Shown: positions 51,428 through 61,727, numbered from the stretch's first letter. The stretch is DNA of 64,000 nt from SZUA-584 sp964441275 (GCA_964441275.1 CAYTUG010000002.1:84027-148026), one strand, 5' to 3'. Notes: a model not told the origin generated them from the letters alone. A program made the numbers and translations.

Positions 51428-52759
51428 CTACTTCTGCAGTTTCAGATATTCTGCATCCACTGATGCCATCTGTTCTATCACATTAGCACCCGTATAAATA
51501 TTCTGCAACGCTTTGCACAAGAAATCACCAAGTCCTGTCGGTAATGAGTAGTCGCCGCACATTTTTGAGATTTCAGGCACGAGTGTAAAACCATCATAGT
51601 TGGCCACGAATTGGGTCTGGAGAGATCCCATCGGATATTTTACAGGCTCTTTTGTCACTGAATAAACGCCATCGGTTTTTAAATAGAACTCGTATATCTC
51701 TTTGTTTCCGCCCAGAACATATTCACAGAATTTAAACGCCGCATCTTTATTCTTACATGTCTCAGAAACAGCCCAATACTGAGGCATCGTGCAATAGTTG
51801 TTTGCACCACTCGGGAATACGGAAACTCCGATATTCTTTTTCGCATATTCATCGTCACTATTGTCTATGGTCGGTGCGCTCCAAGCGCCATCGAAGAACA
51901 TCGCGGCAGATCCTTTGAGAAACTCTGCATTAGCCTGCGGATAACTGAACGACATAGAGCCCTTATGAAAGTACCCGGCTTTAACAAGATTCTGCCAATA
52001 TGTCAACGCATCGACAATAACCGGATCAGTGAAACTGACTTTACCCGCTTTGAGATCTTCATTAAAGGTTGGGTATTTTGCATAGACTTCACTGTTAACA
52101 TCGGCTATCCAGAACAATTCACCGGTGGCCCAAATATCTTTTGAACCGGCTGTAATCAGCGGAACATATCCTGCCTTTTCCAGTTTCTTGCAAGCTTCGG
52201 TGAATTCTTCTTTTGTCGTTGGGAAAGATGTTATTCCAGCTTTTTCAAAATATTCTTTGTTGTAATAAACCTGAGAACGGAGAGCTTTATATGCCGGAAC
52301 CAGCGTGACCTTGCCGTTAAACTTTACAATAGAGGCGTCTTCATAATTTGACAGAAGATCCGCAGGAACTTCTGCGTAAACGCCATCCGTTTTCGCTAAA
52401 TCAACCGGATCAACGTTGATGTCGGGCATATTTCCTGCTGAAAGCATTGTCTTTAAAAACTGCGGACGGCTGTCCCCTGTCATCAACACTTTCTCTATCT
52501 TAATATTGGGATTGTCTGTCTCGAATGTGTCAATGATGTGCTGCCAGAACCCTGCGGTATAATTGTCCGTTTCAAATACGGCCCAAGTTAACGTGACCCG
52601 CTCTTCGGAAGGACTTTCAGCCGGCTGTGCATCCTCGGCCGATTTCGTCGCTTCAGCTTCCTGTGATGCTTCTGTATCATTGGTTACAGGGCTGCTGCAA
52701 CCGATAAATATGAATGCCATCATAAATGCTGCCAACAAAAATAGAAAAATTTTTTTCAT
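51428..52759 (-). CDS. Sugar ABC transporter substrate-binding lipoprotein (CUT1 type)
   Basis: A 443-residue SBP family 1 protein. The signal peptide ends in lipobox FIGC (Cys near 20), followed by a Ser/Glu/Ala linker. The fold includes VTLTWAVFETDN, PNIKIEKVLMTGDSRPQFLKTML, VPAYKALRSQVYYNKEYFEKAGI, KGSAAMFFDGAWS and AVSETCKNKDAAFKFCEYVLGG. It captures an oligosaccharide for the two permeases upstream; the adjacent alpha-galactosidase suggests alpha-galactosides. The start is ATG 52759 after AAGGAGGAATAAG. A 132-base gap from the ATPase gene may hold its own promoter. Confidence 0.93.
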   Translation of the reverse strand: MKKIFLFLLAAFMMAFIFIGCSSPVTNDTEASQEAEATKSAEDAQPAESPSEERVTLTWAVFETDNYTAGFWQHIIDTFETDNPNIKIEKVLMTGDSRPQFLKTMLSAGNMPDINVDPVDLAKTDGVYAEVPADLLSNYEDASIVKFNGKVTLVPAYKALRSQVYYNKEYFEKAGITSFPTTKEEFTEACKKLEKAGYVPLITAGSKDIWATGELFWIADVNSEVYAKYPTFNEDLKAGKVSFTDPVIVDALTYWQNLVKAGYFHKGSMSFSYPQANAEFLKGSAAMFFDGAWSAPTIDNSDDEYAKKNIGVSVFPSGANNYCTMPQYWAVSETCKNKDAAFKFCEYVLGGNKEIYEFYLKTDGVYSVTKEPVKYPMGSLQTQFVANYDGFTLVPEISKMCGDYSLPTGLGDFLCKALQNIYTGANVIEQMASVDAEYLKLQK

Positions 52760-52933
52760 CTTATTCCTCCTTGTTTGTTTTTTTAATACTAACAATAGCA
52801 AATTCTGTTTTCAACATCATAAATTATCAGCATTCATCACTATTTGCACAAATATATACTTAGTTAACACGATGTATAATAATCGATGATGCGTTTCATA
52901 CCTTTCACAGATTTAAAGCCACATACTCAACAT

Positions 52934-54070
52934 TCATGAACAAAGCAGGTTATCGCCATTCTCATTAAAAATATGAATCTTAAGCAGATCGAAAACAATA
53001 TGTACTGTTATATCATGATCTTTATGTCTTTGGTTCTTATTATAGAAAAGCTCACATGCGTCAGGCGTTGTCAATCGGATGGTAACGTTTTGCCCCTCTA
53101 TGGATGAATACACAATAGTCTCTGACCCTAGCTGCTCACTGACTTCAACGGCAGCCGCTATAGAACTTTGAATCGGTTGTTCAGATAGTGATAAGTTTTC
53201 CGGACGTATTCCCACGGTGATGTTTTGGCAGGGCACCTTCAAAAGCCTCAATTGATCTGTTTTTTCTTTAGGAAGTGCGAATTCGCGATTAAATATCCCT
53301 ATAAAATAACCATTATCTTTTATGCGCAGTTTTCCACCTTCTATTAAATTCATTTGGGGAGATCCGATAAAACTTGCCACAAAAATATTGTTCGGTTTAC
53401 CGAACACCTCATTCGGATTGCCAATCTGCTGGATCATACCAGCCTTCATCACAACAATTCTGTCCCCCAGCGTCATGGCCTCAGTTTGGTCATGGGTCAC
53501 ATAAATGAAAGTCGTATTGATCTTTTTGTGAAGCTTTAAAATCTCTGCACGCATCTGATTTCGAAGTTTCGCGTCAAGGTTGGAAAGCGGCTCATCCATG
53601 AGAAATACTTTGGGTTCGCGGACAATAGCACGGCCGATTGCAACCCGCTGCCGTTGTCCTCCCGAAAGGGTCTTTGGCTTTCTTTTTAATAGATCAGTAA
53701 TCTCCAATATCTGTGCGGATGCTTCCACTCGCTTTTTGATCTCATTTTTCGGTACCTTCTTCAGTTTGAGCGCAAACGCCATATTTTCAAACACAGTCAT
53801 GTGCGGATATAGTGCATAGTTCTGAAAAACCATTGCGATATCTCGATCTTTGCTCGCCACTTCATTCATGAGTTTATCGTTAATATATAGTTCACCTTCG
53901 GATATCTCTTCCAAACCGGCGATCATGCGTAATGTCGTTGATTTTCCGCAGCCAGAAGGCCCCACAAACACGATAAACTCTTTATCATCAATGTCTAAAT
54001 TGAAGTTATGAACCGCTGTGATTTTTTTTTCATACTCTTTTTTAATTCCCTTCAGTTTTAATGAAGCCAT
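52934..54070 (-). CDS. Sugar ABC transporter ATPase (MsmK/UgpC type)
   Basis: A 378-residue ATPase. Walker A is GPSGCGKSTTLRMIAGLEE, the Q-loop MVFQNYALYPHMTV, the signature LSGGQRQRVAIGRAIVREP and Walker B VFLMDEPLSNLDAKLRNQMR, with the His in VTHDQTEAMTLGD. The C-terminal TOBE/regulatory domain starts near 240 and contains VGIRPENL. In many Firmicutes one MsmK serves several importers; here the ATPase is encoded with its own permeases. Confidence 0.94.
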   Translation of the reverse strand: MASLKLKGIKKEYEKKITAVHNFNLDIDDKEFIVFVGPSGCGKSTTLRMIAGLEEISEGELYINDKLMNEVASKDRDIAMVFQNYALYPHMTVFENMAFALKLKKVPKNEIKKRVEASAQILEITDLLKRKPKTLSGGQRQRVAIGRAIVREPKVFLMDEPLSNLDAKLRNQMRAEILKLHKKINTTFIYVTHDQTEAMTLGDRIVVMKAGMIQQIGNPNEVFGKPNNIFVASFIGSPQMNLIEGGKLRIKDNGYFIGIFNREFALPKEKTDQLRLLKVPCQNITVGIRPENLSLSEQPIQSSIAAAVEVSEQLGSETIVYSSIEGQNVTIRLTTPDACELFYNKNQRHKDHDITVHIVFDLLKIHIFNENGDNLLCS

Positions 54071-54079
54071 CTTTTCCTC

Positions 54080-54916
54080 CTAACCTTTTATAGCGCCAGC
54101 TGTCAGGCCGCTGATGAATTGCTTTTGAGCAAACAAATAGGCAACGATAATTGGTAGCGATCCAAACAGCACGAATGCAAACACAGTTCCCCAATCGGCC
54201 GAATAAGGCCCAATAGCAGTATAGATACCAATGGTAATCGTCTGAACCCTCCCAATTAGCATGGGTGTCAAAAAGTCATTCCACATCGATAAGCCGATAA
54301 AAATCGCCACAGTGGTGGTACAAGGCTTAAGCAACGGGAATACGATAGTCCAGAAGGCTCGGAATGGGCTTGCACCGTCTATTGCCGCCGCTTCTTCCAG
54401 CTCCTTTGGGATAGAACGAATAAACCCATAGAACATAAATACTGAAAAGGAAATACTTCCTGCAATGAACACCAATATTAGGATGATCATATTGCTCTGT
54501 ATGTTTGCCAACCTCATCATAGTTGTAAGTGGCACATAGACAATAATATACGGCACCATCAGCCCCATTAAAAAAAACAAATACAACTTTCCCGACAACC
54601 TTGTTCGCTTTGAACGGGACAGATAATAAGCGGCCATTGAAGAAAATATAATACAGATACTTGCCCCGAACAACGTGATGATAGCTGAATTCAGGTACAT
54701 GCCCCAAATATCCACATTGGGGTTAGTGAGTACATATTTTATATTATCCAATGTGGGTGGGATTGGCAGTACCATTGGAGAATTGACAATCTGATCTGTT
54801 GGTTTGAAAGCGTTAATCAGCGTAATATATAACGGAATAATGAATATTAACGCCAAAATAATGGCCACCACTTTTGGAAACATACTCTTGAATGCTAATT
54901 TCTTGTATCCGACCAT
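54080..54916 (-). CDS. Sugar ABC transporter permease (MalG type)
   Basis: A 278-residue permease with six helices. It has LALIFIIPLYITLINAFKPTDQ at the start, PYIIVYVPLTTMMRLANIQ in the middle, and the EAA motif FIRSIPKELEEAAAIDGASPFRAFWTIVFPLLKPC near 180. The start is ATG 54914-54916, eight bases after GGAGG and one base past the MalF stop. It works with the other permease and the ATPase. Confidence 0.94.
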   Translation of the reverse strand: MVGYKKLAFKSMFPKVVAIILALIFIIPLYITLINAFKPTDQIVNSPMVLPIPPTLDNIKYVLTNPNVDIWGMYLNSAIITLFGASICIIFSSMAAYYLSRSKRTRLSGKLYLFFLMGLMVPYIIVYVPLTTMMRLANIQSNMIILILVFIAGSISFSVFMFYGFIRSIPKELEEAAAIDGASPFRAFWTIVFPLLKPCTTTVAIFIGLSMWNDFLTPMLIGRVQTITIGIYTAIGPYSADWGTVFAFVLFGSLPIIVAYLFAQKQFISGLTAGAIKG

Positions 54917-54917
54917 A

Positions 54918-55808
54918 TCAGTCAACCTCCGCTTTATTTGATAATTTAATAGAGCCTACAGAAATAACAGCAATAATAGCAAAGAGGAATACGGCAATGG
55001 CTGAAGAATACCCAAGCATATTATTCCCAAATGCCTGCGTGATAATATTGTAGGTGATTGTTTCAGTTGAATACCCAGGCCCTCCATCCGTCAGCACTTT
55101 AACAATATCGTAAAGTCTTAGCTCGTTGATAATACTCATGAGCATGCTTATCGTGAGGCCAGGTATGATTAATGGCAGCGTCACAAATCTGAATTTATGC
55201 CACGCATTACCGCCATCCACCGTGCAGGATTCATACAATTCCTGCGGAACGCCTTGTAATGCGGCAAGATAAATCACCATATGAAAGCCTAGTGTCCTCC
55301 AAATTTCTACAACGCAGATTGATGATATCGCGTTATTGGCATTCCCGATAAAATCATCCACCCACGCGCCAAGACCGATAGACTCCAGTACACCATTTAA
55401 AACTCCTGTATAAGACAATATGCTAAGCCATATGAACGAGATGGCCACTGTACTCAAGACATACGGTGTAAAAAAAATGCTTCTTCCAACATTAGTTACT
55501 CTTCCCGCTTTGTTTAGCAGTAATGCCAGCCCAAGCCCTAACGCGTTTACAGCAATGACGACAATCACTGTGATTTTAAAGGTTACCCCTACTGCATTGC
55601 CGAGTCTGGCATCATTAAACATATTAATATAGTTTGTGAATCCAATAAATTTGGGTTGGGATACTGCAATCCCATTCCAATCAGTAAAACTAAAGCCAAA
55701 GGCTACTAAAATCGGAACCACCAACAGCAATGCGTATATAACCAATGCAGGCGTTGCAAACCAGAATGATACTGAATTTCGCTTTGAAGTTATGGAAATG
55801 CGTTTCAC
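54918..55808 (-). CDS. Sugar ABC transporter permease (MalF type)
   Basis: A 296-residue permease with six helices. LVVPILVAFGFSFTDWNGI near 25 opens the transporter fold and the EAA region GVPQELYESCTVDGGNAWHKFRFVTLPLIIPGLT lies near 200. VLTDGGPGYSTETITYNI is a typical CUT1 stretch. The start is GTG at 55806-55808 after AAAGGAGC. First gene of the importer operon, divergent from the sensor kinase; the 167-base gap should hold both promoters. Confidence 0.94.
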   Translation of the reverse strand: MKRISITSKRNSVSFWFATPALVIYALLLVVPILVAFGFSFTDWNGIAVSQPKFIGFTNYINMFNDARLGNAVGVTFKITVIVVIAVNALGLGLALLLNKAGRVTNVGRSIFFTPYVLSTVAISFIWLSILSYTGVLNGVLESIGLGAWVDDFIGNANNAISSICVVEIWRTLGFHMVIYLAALQGVPQELYESCTVDGGNAWHKFRFVTLPLIIPGLTISMLMSIINELRLYDIVKVLTDGGPGYSTETITYNIITQAFGNNMLGYSSAIAVFLFAIIAVISVGSIKLSNKAEVD

Positions 55809-55975
55809 TAGATTGCTCCTTTTTTTATCTACATCAAATTGTAGCAACGTTCACCTACAAAGCTCAACACGAAAGATTATAGTTTATATTAAATTATTAT
55901 AGGATACATGTGATTGGCTATTTCGGTATGATATAATTGCTATAATCGGGAATACATTTGATTAGGTGGCTTTTT

Positions 55976-57748
55976 ATGATTTTTAAGAAAGGCCTAACTC
56001 ATTTAGGTTTATCAACCAAAAACATTATTTTGAATATATTGATTATAATGTTGGTTATGTTTATTACCGGTTTCGTTGTTTTTACCTATTCATATAATTT
56101 TATGTACAATCAGGAAAAGCTGCTTGGAGACGAAGCCTTAAACAAATTGCAGGTTTTCGCGAAAAATGAAAGTAACACCGTCTTTAATCAATATACCATG
56201 ATACACAGCAACATGAACATCTCAAACCTCTTCGCAGAATTTTATAATGGATATGAGCATCCGTATAGCGTTGAAAACATAAAGTACATCCAAAACTATT
56301 TAAGCAATTTTCTCACCGCAGATACAAATGTCAGTGAATACATTCTCGTCACCCTTCAAGGAAATGTGTATGCAGACTACGGGAGTTCTTTTCGAAATAT
56401 CTCTCCAAGCTTTGATTATTATAATTATCCGCTCATTAAAAAGCTTATGAATTCCGAAGATAATACCATCATGGAGTTCGATGACAAGATTCCTTATATC
56501 AGAAATGATAAAACACCTGTGGTATCTTATCTTGGGAAAATATATGATTCCCGGCAGTTCCCCAAAAAAGTGGTAATCGGCTTTTTCATCATCAATATCC
56601 CTTGCACAGAATACTCAAAGTCGTTCTTTTCATTTCATGGTACGCTAAAAGGTGACCTCATTCTCAGTAATAAGGACAGAAAAATTGTCTTTTCGACGAA
56701 TGAGCAGCTGCAGGGAAAAAAAATTGAAGAAATAAATACTGAGGGAAGCAATATATCCGAAAAAGCCGTGGACATATCCGGAGCCAAAGCGATTAAGGTC
56801 GTCAACAAATCCGTGTTTACCAAAGATATCAACGCGCTGCAATTGTCAATATTGCCTATGTTTTTTATTGGGATATTTCTCACGATTATTTTGACAACAT
56901 TGCTGCATCGCACTTATAAAAATAAACTGAACATGATTGCAGTCTCCATGAACAACATTCAGCATGGCAATCTGAGCACCCGCCTTCCAGTTACCAGCAA
57001 AGATGAAATCGGCAAACTTTCGGGCACCTTTAATAATATGTGTGAACAGTTGACCCGCTTTATTAAATTGAATTATCAGTTTGAAACACAGAAAAAAATT
57101 GCAGAAATGAACGCGTTGCAGGCTCAAATTAACCCGCATTTCTTATATAATACGATCGACAGTATCCGCTCTGAAGCTATACGACAAAACGACCAAACCA
57201 CTGCCGATATGCTCGTCAGGCTGGCCAATATGTTTCGCTATTCTTCTGATTTCAGTGAGAATATTATTTTTATTGAAGACGAGCTTGATTACGTTGTGAA
57301 CTATCTGGAGTTACAAAAAATTCGTTTTAAAAACGATTTTCAATATAAAATCAAGGTAGACAATTCCCTTCTGTATAATGGTATGCCCAAGCTTGTCATG
57401 CAGCCAATTGTTGAAAATGCGCTATTGCACGGACTGAAGAATCAGGTATCGAAGAAAATAACCATTCAAATATATCAATCAGCCGGCGTGTTGTTCATCG
57501 ATATTGCTGATAACGGATGTGGGCTGACGCCTGAAAATGTGGAAAGGATTCGGCAATATCTCAACGAACCGGACGCCCAAGATTCAGTATCTTATGGTAT
57601 TGGAATTATTAATGTACATAACAGAATCAATTTGTTGTTCAGCGGTGATTTTGGTTTACGTATCGAAAGCACAATGGGCAAAGGAACTCTCGTTACTTTG
57701 ATTATTCCGGCTTTAGGAAAAGGGGAAATGAAAAAATGTATAAAATGA
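55976..57748 (+). CDS. Sensor histidine kinase, YesM/LytS-type
   Basis: A 590-residue membrane kinase. A helix near 16-38, a large extracellular sensor region, then a second helix near 285-305 and a HAMP domain (MNNIQHGNLSTRLPVTSKDEIGKL). The His_kinase domain has the phosphorylated His in QAQINPHFLYNTIDSIRSEA. The ATPase part has PIVENALLHGLKN, DNGCGLTPENV and GIGIINVHNRINLLF. It probably senses an external sugar and controls the divergent importer. The start is ATG 55976 after AGGTGG; it overlaps the regulator gene by 13 bases. Confidence 0.93.
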   Translation: MIFKKGLTHLGLSTKNIILNILIIMLVMFITGFVVFTYSYNFMYNQEKLLGDEALNKLQVFAKNESNTVFNQYTMIHSNMNISNLFAEFYNGYEHPYSVENIKYIQNYLSNFLTADTNVSEYILVTLQGNVYADYGSSFRNISPSFDYYNYPLIKKLMNSEDNTIMEFDDKIPYIRNDKTPVVSYLGKIYDSRQFPKKVVIGFFIINIPCTEYSKSFFSFHGTLKGDLILSNKDRKIVFSTNEQLQGKKIEEINTEGSNISEKAVDISGAKAIKVVNKSVFTKDINALQLSILPMFFIGIFLTIILTTLLHRTYKNKLNMIAVSMNNIQHGNLSTRLPVTSKDEIGKLSGTFNNMCEQLTRFIKLNYQFETQKKIAEMNALQAQINPHFLYNTIDSIRSEAIRQNDQTTADMLVRLANMFRYSSDFSENIIFIEDELDYVVNYLELQKIRFKNDFQYKIKVDNSLLYNGMPKLVMQPIVENALLHGLKNQVSKKITIQIYQSAGVLFIDIADNGCGLTPENVERIRQYLNEPDAQDSVSYGIGIINVHNRINLLFSGDFGLRIESTMGKGTLVTLIIPALGKGEMKKCIK

Positions 57749-59289
57749 TTATTGTTGACGACGAAGAAAACGTCCGCAATGTTATTAAAAATATTATCGA
57801 TTGGGATAACCTTGGTATTGAAATCTGTGCGGAAGCATCAAACGGATATGACGCTGTGTGCCTGATCGATTTGTATAAACCCGAATTGGTAATCACGGAT
57901 ATCCATATGCCGATTATGAACGGAATTGAATTGATCAAAAAATGCAAAGACACAACCAAATTCATCGTTTTAAGTGGCTATATCGATTTTGAATACGTAA
58001 AAAACTCAATGAAATTTGGTGCTTTAAATTACATACTCAAGCCCATAACGGCAGAAGAAATATCAGAAGCCATGTTGGAGGCTCTTAATATTTTAGATAA
58101 CTCTGTTCAGATACCGCACGAGAAACAATCAACAGACGCCATTCTTCTTGAGAACACATTAAACAGGCTCATTCAGGGGAACATTTCACTCAAGGAGTTC
58201 AAGGAAAAGAGTGAATTGCTCAATATCGACCTAAGACATCCTCGATTGTTGACAGGGCTTATTCATCTGACAAATGAAGATATCGTTCGGACGGATGGCG
58301 GATGCATCAATGTTGTCAAAGACATTATCAGCGAAATTGTACTCCGTGAATTCAAAGGGCATACCTTTTATGATAATCTTAACAATATCATTTTCGTTAT
58401 CGCTATAGATGACAATCAAGATTACGATGGTAACATCATTTCTCTTATGGAATCAGCCATTATACGGATGAATAATGATCATCACCTAAAAGCAGTTGGG
58501 GCGATCGGTTTGGTCGTAAGCCATACGCATGACCTTGAAAGATCGTATAAAAGCGCACTTGTCTTGCTCGAATATCAAATACTGCTTCCGAATCAAACGG
58601 TTTTCAGTCAAGACATCGCCGTAGAAAAGGTGATCACCGAGGAGTTTATCCCCACCAATCCGCACCAACTATCTGAAATGCTTCAACAGCACGACCTACT
58701 GGGTGTTCAAAACTATATTCATGACTTTTTGAGGAATGAATATAAAAAGTATGATAATTCACTCAATTTAAAGTATTATGCAATAGAAATAGCGTCCTCT
58801 TTATTTTCCGGAGCTGCGGTTCTTGATATCTCTCAAAGAGAATTATCTATTATTAGACAAGACTATATTTTCAGTATTAAAAACTGTATCAATGAGCATC
58901 AGTATATTGAAGTGCTCAATCAGCTTGCAATGCGCATAATAAGCATTCTATCAAAGGTTAAAAAGTATTCTCCAAAAATAATAAAAATTGTTGATGAGAT
59001 TGAGGAAAACTACTCAAATCAGAATATTTCTTTAAAAACCTTTGCCTATTCACTAAATGTCAACTCCGCTTATCTTGGACGCCAGTTCAAAATAGAAACA
59101 GGACATTTTTTTTCTGACTACTTGAATTCAATCAGAATTGCAAAAGCAAAAAAGCTTTTGGAAACGACCGATTTGTCTGCTGCGGAAATTAGTGAAAGCG
59201 TTGGGTTCACCACGAGCAATTACTTCTATGGTCTGTTTAAAAAAATTACCGGAGTCAGTACATCGTATTACCGTTCCCTCTTTCAATAA
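57736..59289 (+). CDS. Response regulator with AraC-type DNA-binding domain (YesN type)
   Basis: A 517-residue regulator. The receiver domain opens YKMIIVDDEENVRNVIKNIIDW, with the phosphorylated Asp in LVITDIHMPIMNGIELI and the lysine in YILKPITAEEI. A long middle region follows, and the C-terminal AraC helix-turn-helix pair is at about 430-515 (INVNSAYLGRQF... ISESVGFTTSNYFYGLFKKITG). It is the cognate partner of the YesM-type kinase and the likely activator of the alpha-galactoside genes. Confidence 0.93.
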   Translation: MYKMIIVDDEENVRNVIKNIIDWDNLGIEICAEASNGYDAVCLIDLYKPELVITDIHMPIMNGIELIKKCKDTTKFIVLSGYIDFEYVKNSMKFGALNYILKPITAEEISEAMLEALNILDNSVQIPHEKQSTDAILLENTLNRLIQGNISLKEFKEKSELLNIDLRHPRLLTGLIHLTNEDIVRTDGGCINVVKDIISEIVLREFKGHTFYDNLNNIIFVIAIDDNQDYDGNIISLMESAIIRMNNDHHLKAVGAIGLVVSHTHDLERSYKSALVLLEYQILLPNQTVFSQDIAVEKVITEEFIPTNPHQLSEMLQQHDLLGVQNYIHDFLRNEYKKYDNSLNLKYYAIEIASSLFSGAAVLDISQRELSIIRQDYIFSIKNCINEHQYIEVLNQLAMRIISILSKVKKYSPKIIKIVDEIEENYSNQNISLKTFAYSLNVNSAYLGRQFKIETGHFFSDYLNSIRIAKAKKLLETTDLSAAEISESVGFTTSNYFYGLFKKITGVSTSYYRSLFQ

Positions 59290-59344
59290 AGCCCCTTATT
59301 ATTATTTCTATGCAAACTTGAGTGCATATTTAGGGTCTGCTGAT

Positions 59345-59850
59345 CTACACCGCGATCTGAACACAACCACAATGCCGCGTTCCTGTGTTACAAAATCTCT
59401 GTAGAATCAGCCAATTTAAAAATGACGCAAAAAGAGACATCATCTTCTTCCAAAGGTTCATCGTCATTACGATCATGTGGGTCTGCGTTCTCGCTAGTGT
59501 CTCGTAAACGCGAAGTAAGCCGACTCAAGCCGTATCAGAGGATACCGGTTCCAAACTTGCCCTCCACTTCGTCTCTTTCTCCAGCCTCACTGCATTCATC
59601 CCGGTATTGCACGCGTAAAGTGCTTTATTTTTTGGTGGCTGTCCCAGTTTCTGACTGCTAATGTGAATATGGTGCTTTTTACAGTATTGTAGATTGTTTC
59701 TCGTCCTGTATATCTTATCCGTGAGGATTCGCTGTGGATAGAATCCCGCTTGCTCTTTGTACCTGTCAACTGTTTCTTGAGGCGTTGTACCTTGTATGTT
59801 TGCCGCCACATCGTCCACACCAGCCTAAACGGGAAAAACTGGGTATTCAG
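59345..59850 (-). pseudogene. Transposase remnant, IS1182/IS5-like
   Basis: A minus-strand frame includes TTPQETVDRYKEQAGFYPQRILTDKIYRTRNNLQYCKKHHIHIS and QPPKNKALY, matching the DDE-type IS1182/IS5 transposases, then EKETKWRASLEPV. TGA at 59525 interrupts it, but LRVYETLARTQTHMIVMTMNLWKKM continues in the same frame to a stop at 59345. TAG near 59828 blocks the upstream side. The N-terminal half is missing. Confidence 0.75.
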
Positions 59851-59860
59851 CAGCAGCCAC

Positions 59861-60454
59861 TGCCTGTCGGACATCGTATACTGTGGCACCTGCGGGGAGT
59901 TTTATCGCCGGATTCACTGGTACAATTGAGGTAAGAAATCTATCGCCTGGCGGCGCGTCAGCCGGCTGGGGAACATCGGGCTGTTTTGCGACGCCCGCAC
60001 CGTGCCGGAAAGTGTCATCGAGCAAATACTGGTCACCGCCATCAATAATACGCTGGGCAGGAAGGACACCTTCCTTGCGGCTCTACAGAATAACATTGAG
60101 ACCGTCATAATCCATAATAATGACCAAACCCTTGCTGACATCGACAAGCGACTGGAGGAACTACAGACCGAACTTTTGAAGCTTGCCTGTTCCAAGAATA
60201 ATTATGAAGGGATTGGCGATGAAATCTACCGCTTGCGAGAAAAAAAGCAAAAGCTGATGGTTGAAAACGCCAACCGCGATGAACTGAAAAAGCGGATTCT
60301 CGACATGGACACATTTTTAAAGAACCAGCCCGCCGACATTACCGGGTACGACGAGCAGCTTATACGGCGGCTCATTGAAAAGGTCACCGTCTACGAGAGA
60401 AAATTCACCGTAGAATTCAAGTCCGGTGTGACGGTGGATGTGGAGGAAGAATAG
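59861..60454 (+). pseudogene. C-terminal remnant of a large serine recombinase
   Basis: The frame from about 59861 reads LSDIVYCGTCGEFYRRIHWYN, a zinc ribbon, then TGA at 59927 where the family has Arg, then GKKSIAWRRVSRLGNIGLFCDARTVPESVIEQILVTAIN and the coiled coil LADIDKRLEELQTELLKL to a normal end DVEEE. The catalytic N-terminus is lost; its boundary meets the transposase fragment near 59855. Such recombinases mobilise Tn4451- or conjugative-type elements. Confidence 0.8.
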
Positions 60455-60586
60455 GTCAGAAAACAAGCAAGGCACTCTTCGTCGTAGGGTGCTCTGCTAT
60501 ATACACTGGGGTTTTATGGGGACCGCTTTTGCTTTCCTTAGTTCGTACTTTTTGAATAACGTGAAAACAATATGTAATTTTCCCAG

Positions 60587-61204
60587 TTATGATTTAATCT
60601 TTTTATTGAAATGTTTTGCGGCCAAAACCATAATTGGAAAAAAGTAAAGACACCAGCCCACCAATGCAATCATCCCCATGTTATTTCCAGCTTCAATACT
60701 TTCTGTGCCTTTGAACAGGTTGAGCATAGGAAATACAATACAAAAAGGTGCAAACAGACCATGAAGCATAAGCATGGACTTTAACCATTTATCAGACCTG
60801 CTGTCTGGTACGATTGTTAAACCAATAAAAAATGTTGATATAGCCATCATTCCGTAACCGAAAATATCAAAAGCAAACATCCAACTTCCTGGCGTAAAAG
60901 TAAGCATTTTGAGAATATCCTGTGACGCTGCTTGTTGATATACTGTTGTTAGTTGTGTATAGTAAACCAGATTAATAAACACAGCATATACGCACGCAAA
61001 AGCCATTCCCGTATATGCAAAAGCCTTCTTATTGTCATTTGTCTGCGTTGCAAATGCACATGTTAAAGCTATGTATGACCAGGATAGCATCATACAAATA
61101 CCGAAAGAAACTAATAGCATATCAGCTAACATAGATACAGCAAAAATTGCAGTTGACATTCCAGCTACTATTGTAGAATAAAAACCAAGTTTATTGTTAT
61201 TCAC
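60587..61204 (-). CDS. Six-helix membrane protein, unknown
   Basis: A 205-residue integral membrane protein with six or seven helices, for example TAIFAVSMLADMLLVSFGICMML, FACVYAVFINLVYY, SWMFAFDIFGYGMMAISTFFIGL and GMIALVGWCLYFFPIMVLA. No catalytic residues or domain were recognised. The start is GTG after AGGAGGG, a strong site, so the gene seems intact despite lying among element debris. Confidence 0.75.
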   Translation of the reverse strand: MNNNKLGFYSTIVAGMSTAIFAVSMLADMLLVSFGICMMLSWSYIALTCAFATQTNDNKKAFAYTGMAFACVYAVFINLVYYTQLTTVYQQAASQDILKMLTFTPGSWMFAFDIFGYGMMAISTFFIGLTIVPDSRSDKWLKSMLMLHGLFAPFCIVFPMLNLFKGTESIEAGNNMGMIALVGWCLYFFPIMVLAAKHFNKKIKS

Positions 61205-61532
61205 TAGGAATCCCTCCTAAAAGGTGGTTAAAAACATTAAGTTGCATTTCCCAATCGCGTTCTAACTCCATTGAGAAATGCTATTATTCTAAGTTATTCG
61301 TTTATGAAACTAAATGAATATAGACATATAAATTTTAACATTAAAATTCCCTACTTGCAACCTGACCACACAACCTCAAAAAATCTCGAAAAAACATCTA
61401 ACCCGACCACTCGCGCCTAAAATCCGCCCCTTGGACTTGTTCTCACGAAGCGATATTCTGGCGATTTTAGCACGTCAGATTTTACGTTTAAACTCCGTAG
61501 TCACCAGCATTCCCGAGCTTTTCACACACTCC
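61205..61532. other. Region without a recognised gene
   Basis: This is the upstream region of the membrane-protein gene and then AT-rich sequence. I see no intact gene, RNA or repeat in it. Confidence 0.4.
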
Positions 61533-61727
61533 TCAATTCACCCTTGGCATCAATACCACGCACTCGATGTGCGTGGTATTCGGAAACATGCCTGCACCCG
61601 CTCACACACGTGACGCAAAACCGGACTTGGTGAAAACCTTCACATCACGCACCAGCATCGCGGGATCGCAGGATACGTAGACAATGCGGTGTTGTGCTGC
61701 CACGGCAATATTGCCGATCAGTGCGGC
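61533..61727 (-). pseudogene. C-terminal remnant of a 23S rRNA m5U methyltransferase (RlmCD/RumA-like)
   Basis: The minus frame reads ALIGNIAVAAQHRIVYVSCD PAMLVRDVKVF, then SGFASRV, an in-frame TGA, and MFPNTTHIECVVLMPRVN with stop at 61533. SCDPA and FPNTTHIECVVLM are the final motifs of RumA-type methyltransferases. The rest of the gene is absent. A perfect 12-bp hairpin (AATACCACGCAC) falls in the codons of NTTHIECVV near 61552-61580. Confidence 0.75.

Noticed and set aside
61552..61580. A rho-independent terminator at the ATACCACGCAC hairpin
   Set aside because: There is no T-run on either strand, and the stem lies within recognisable RumA-type codons.
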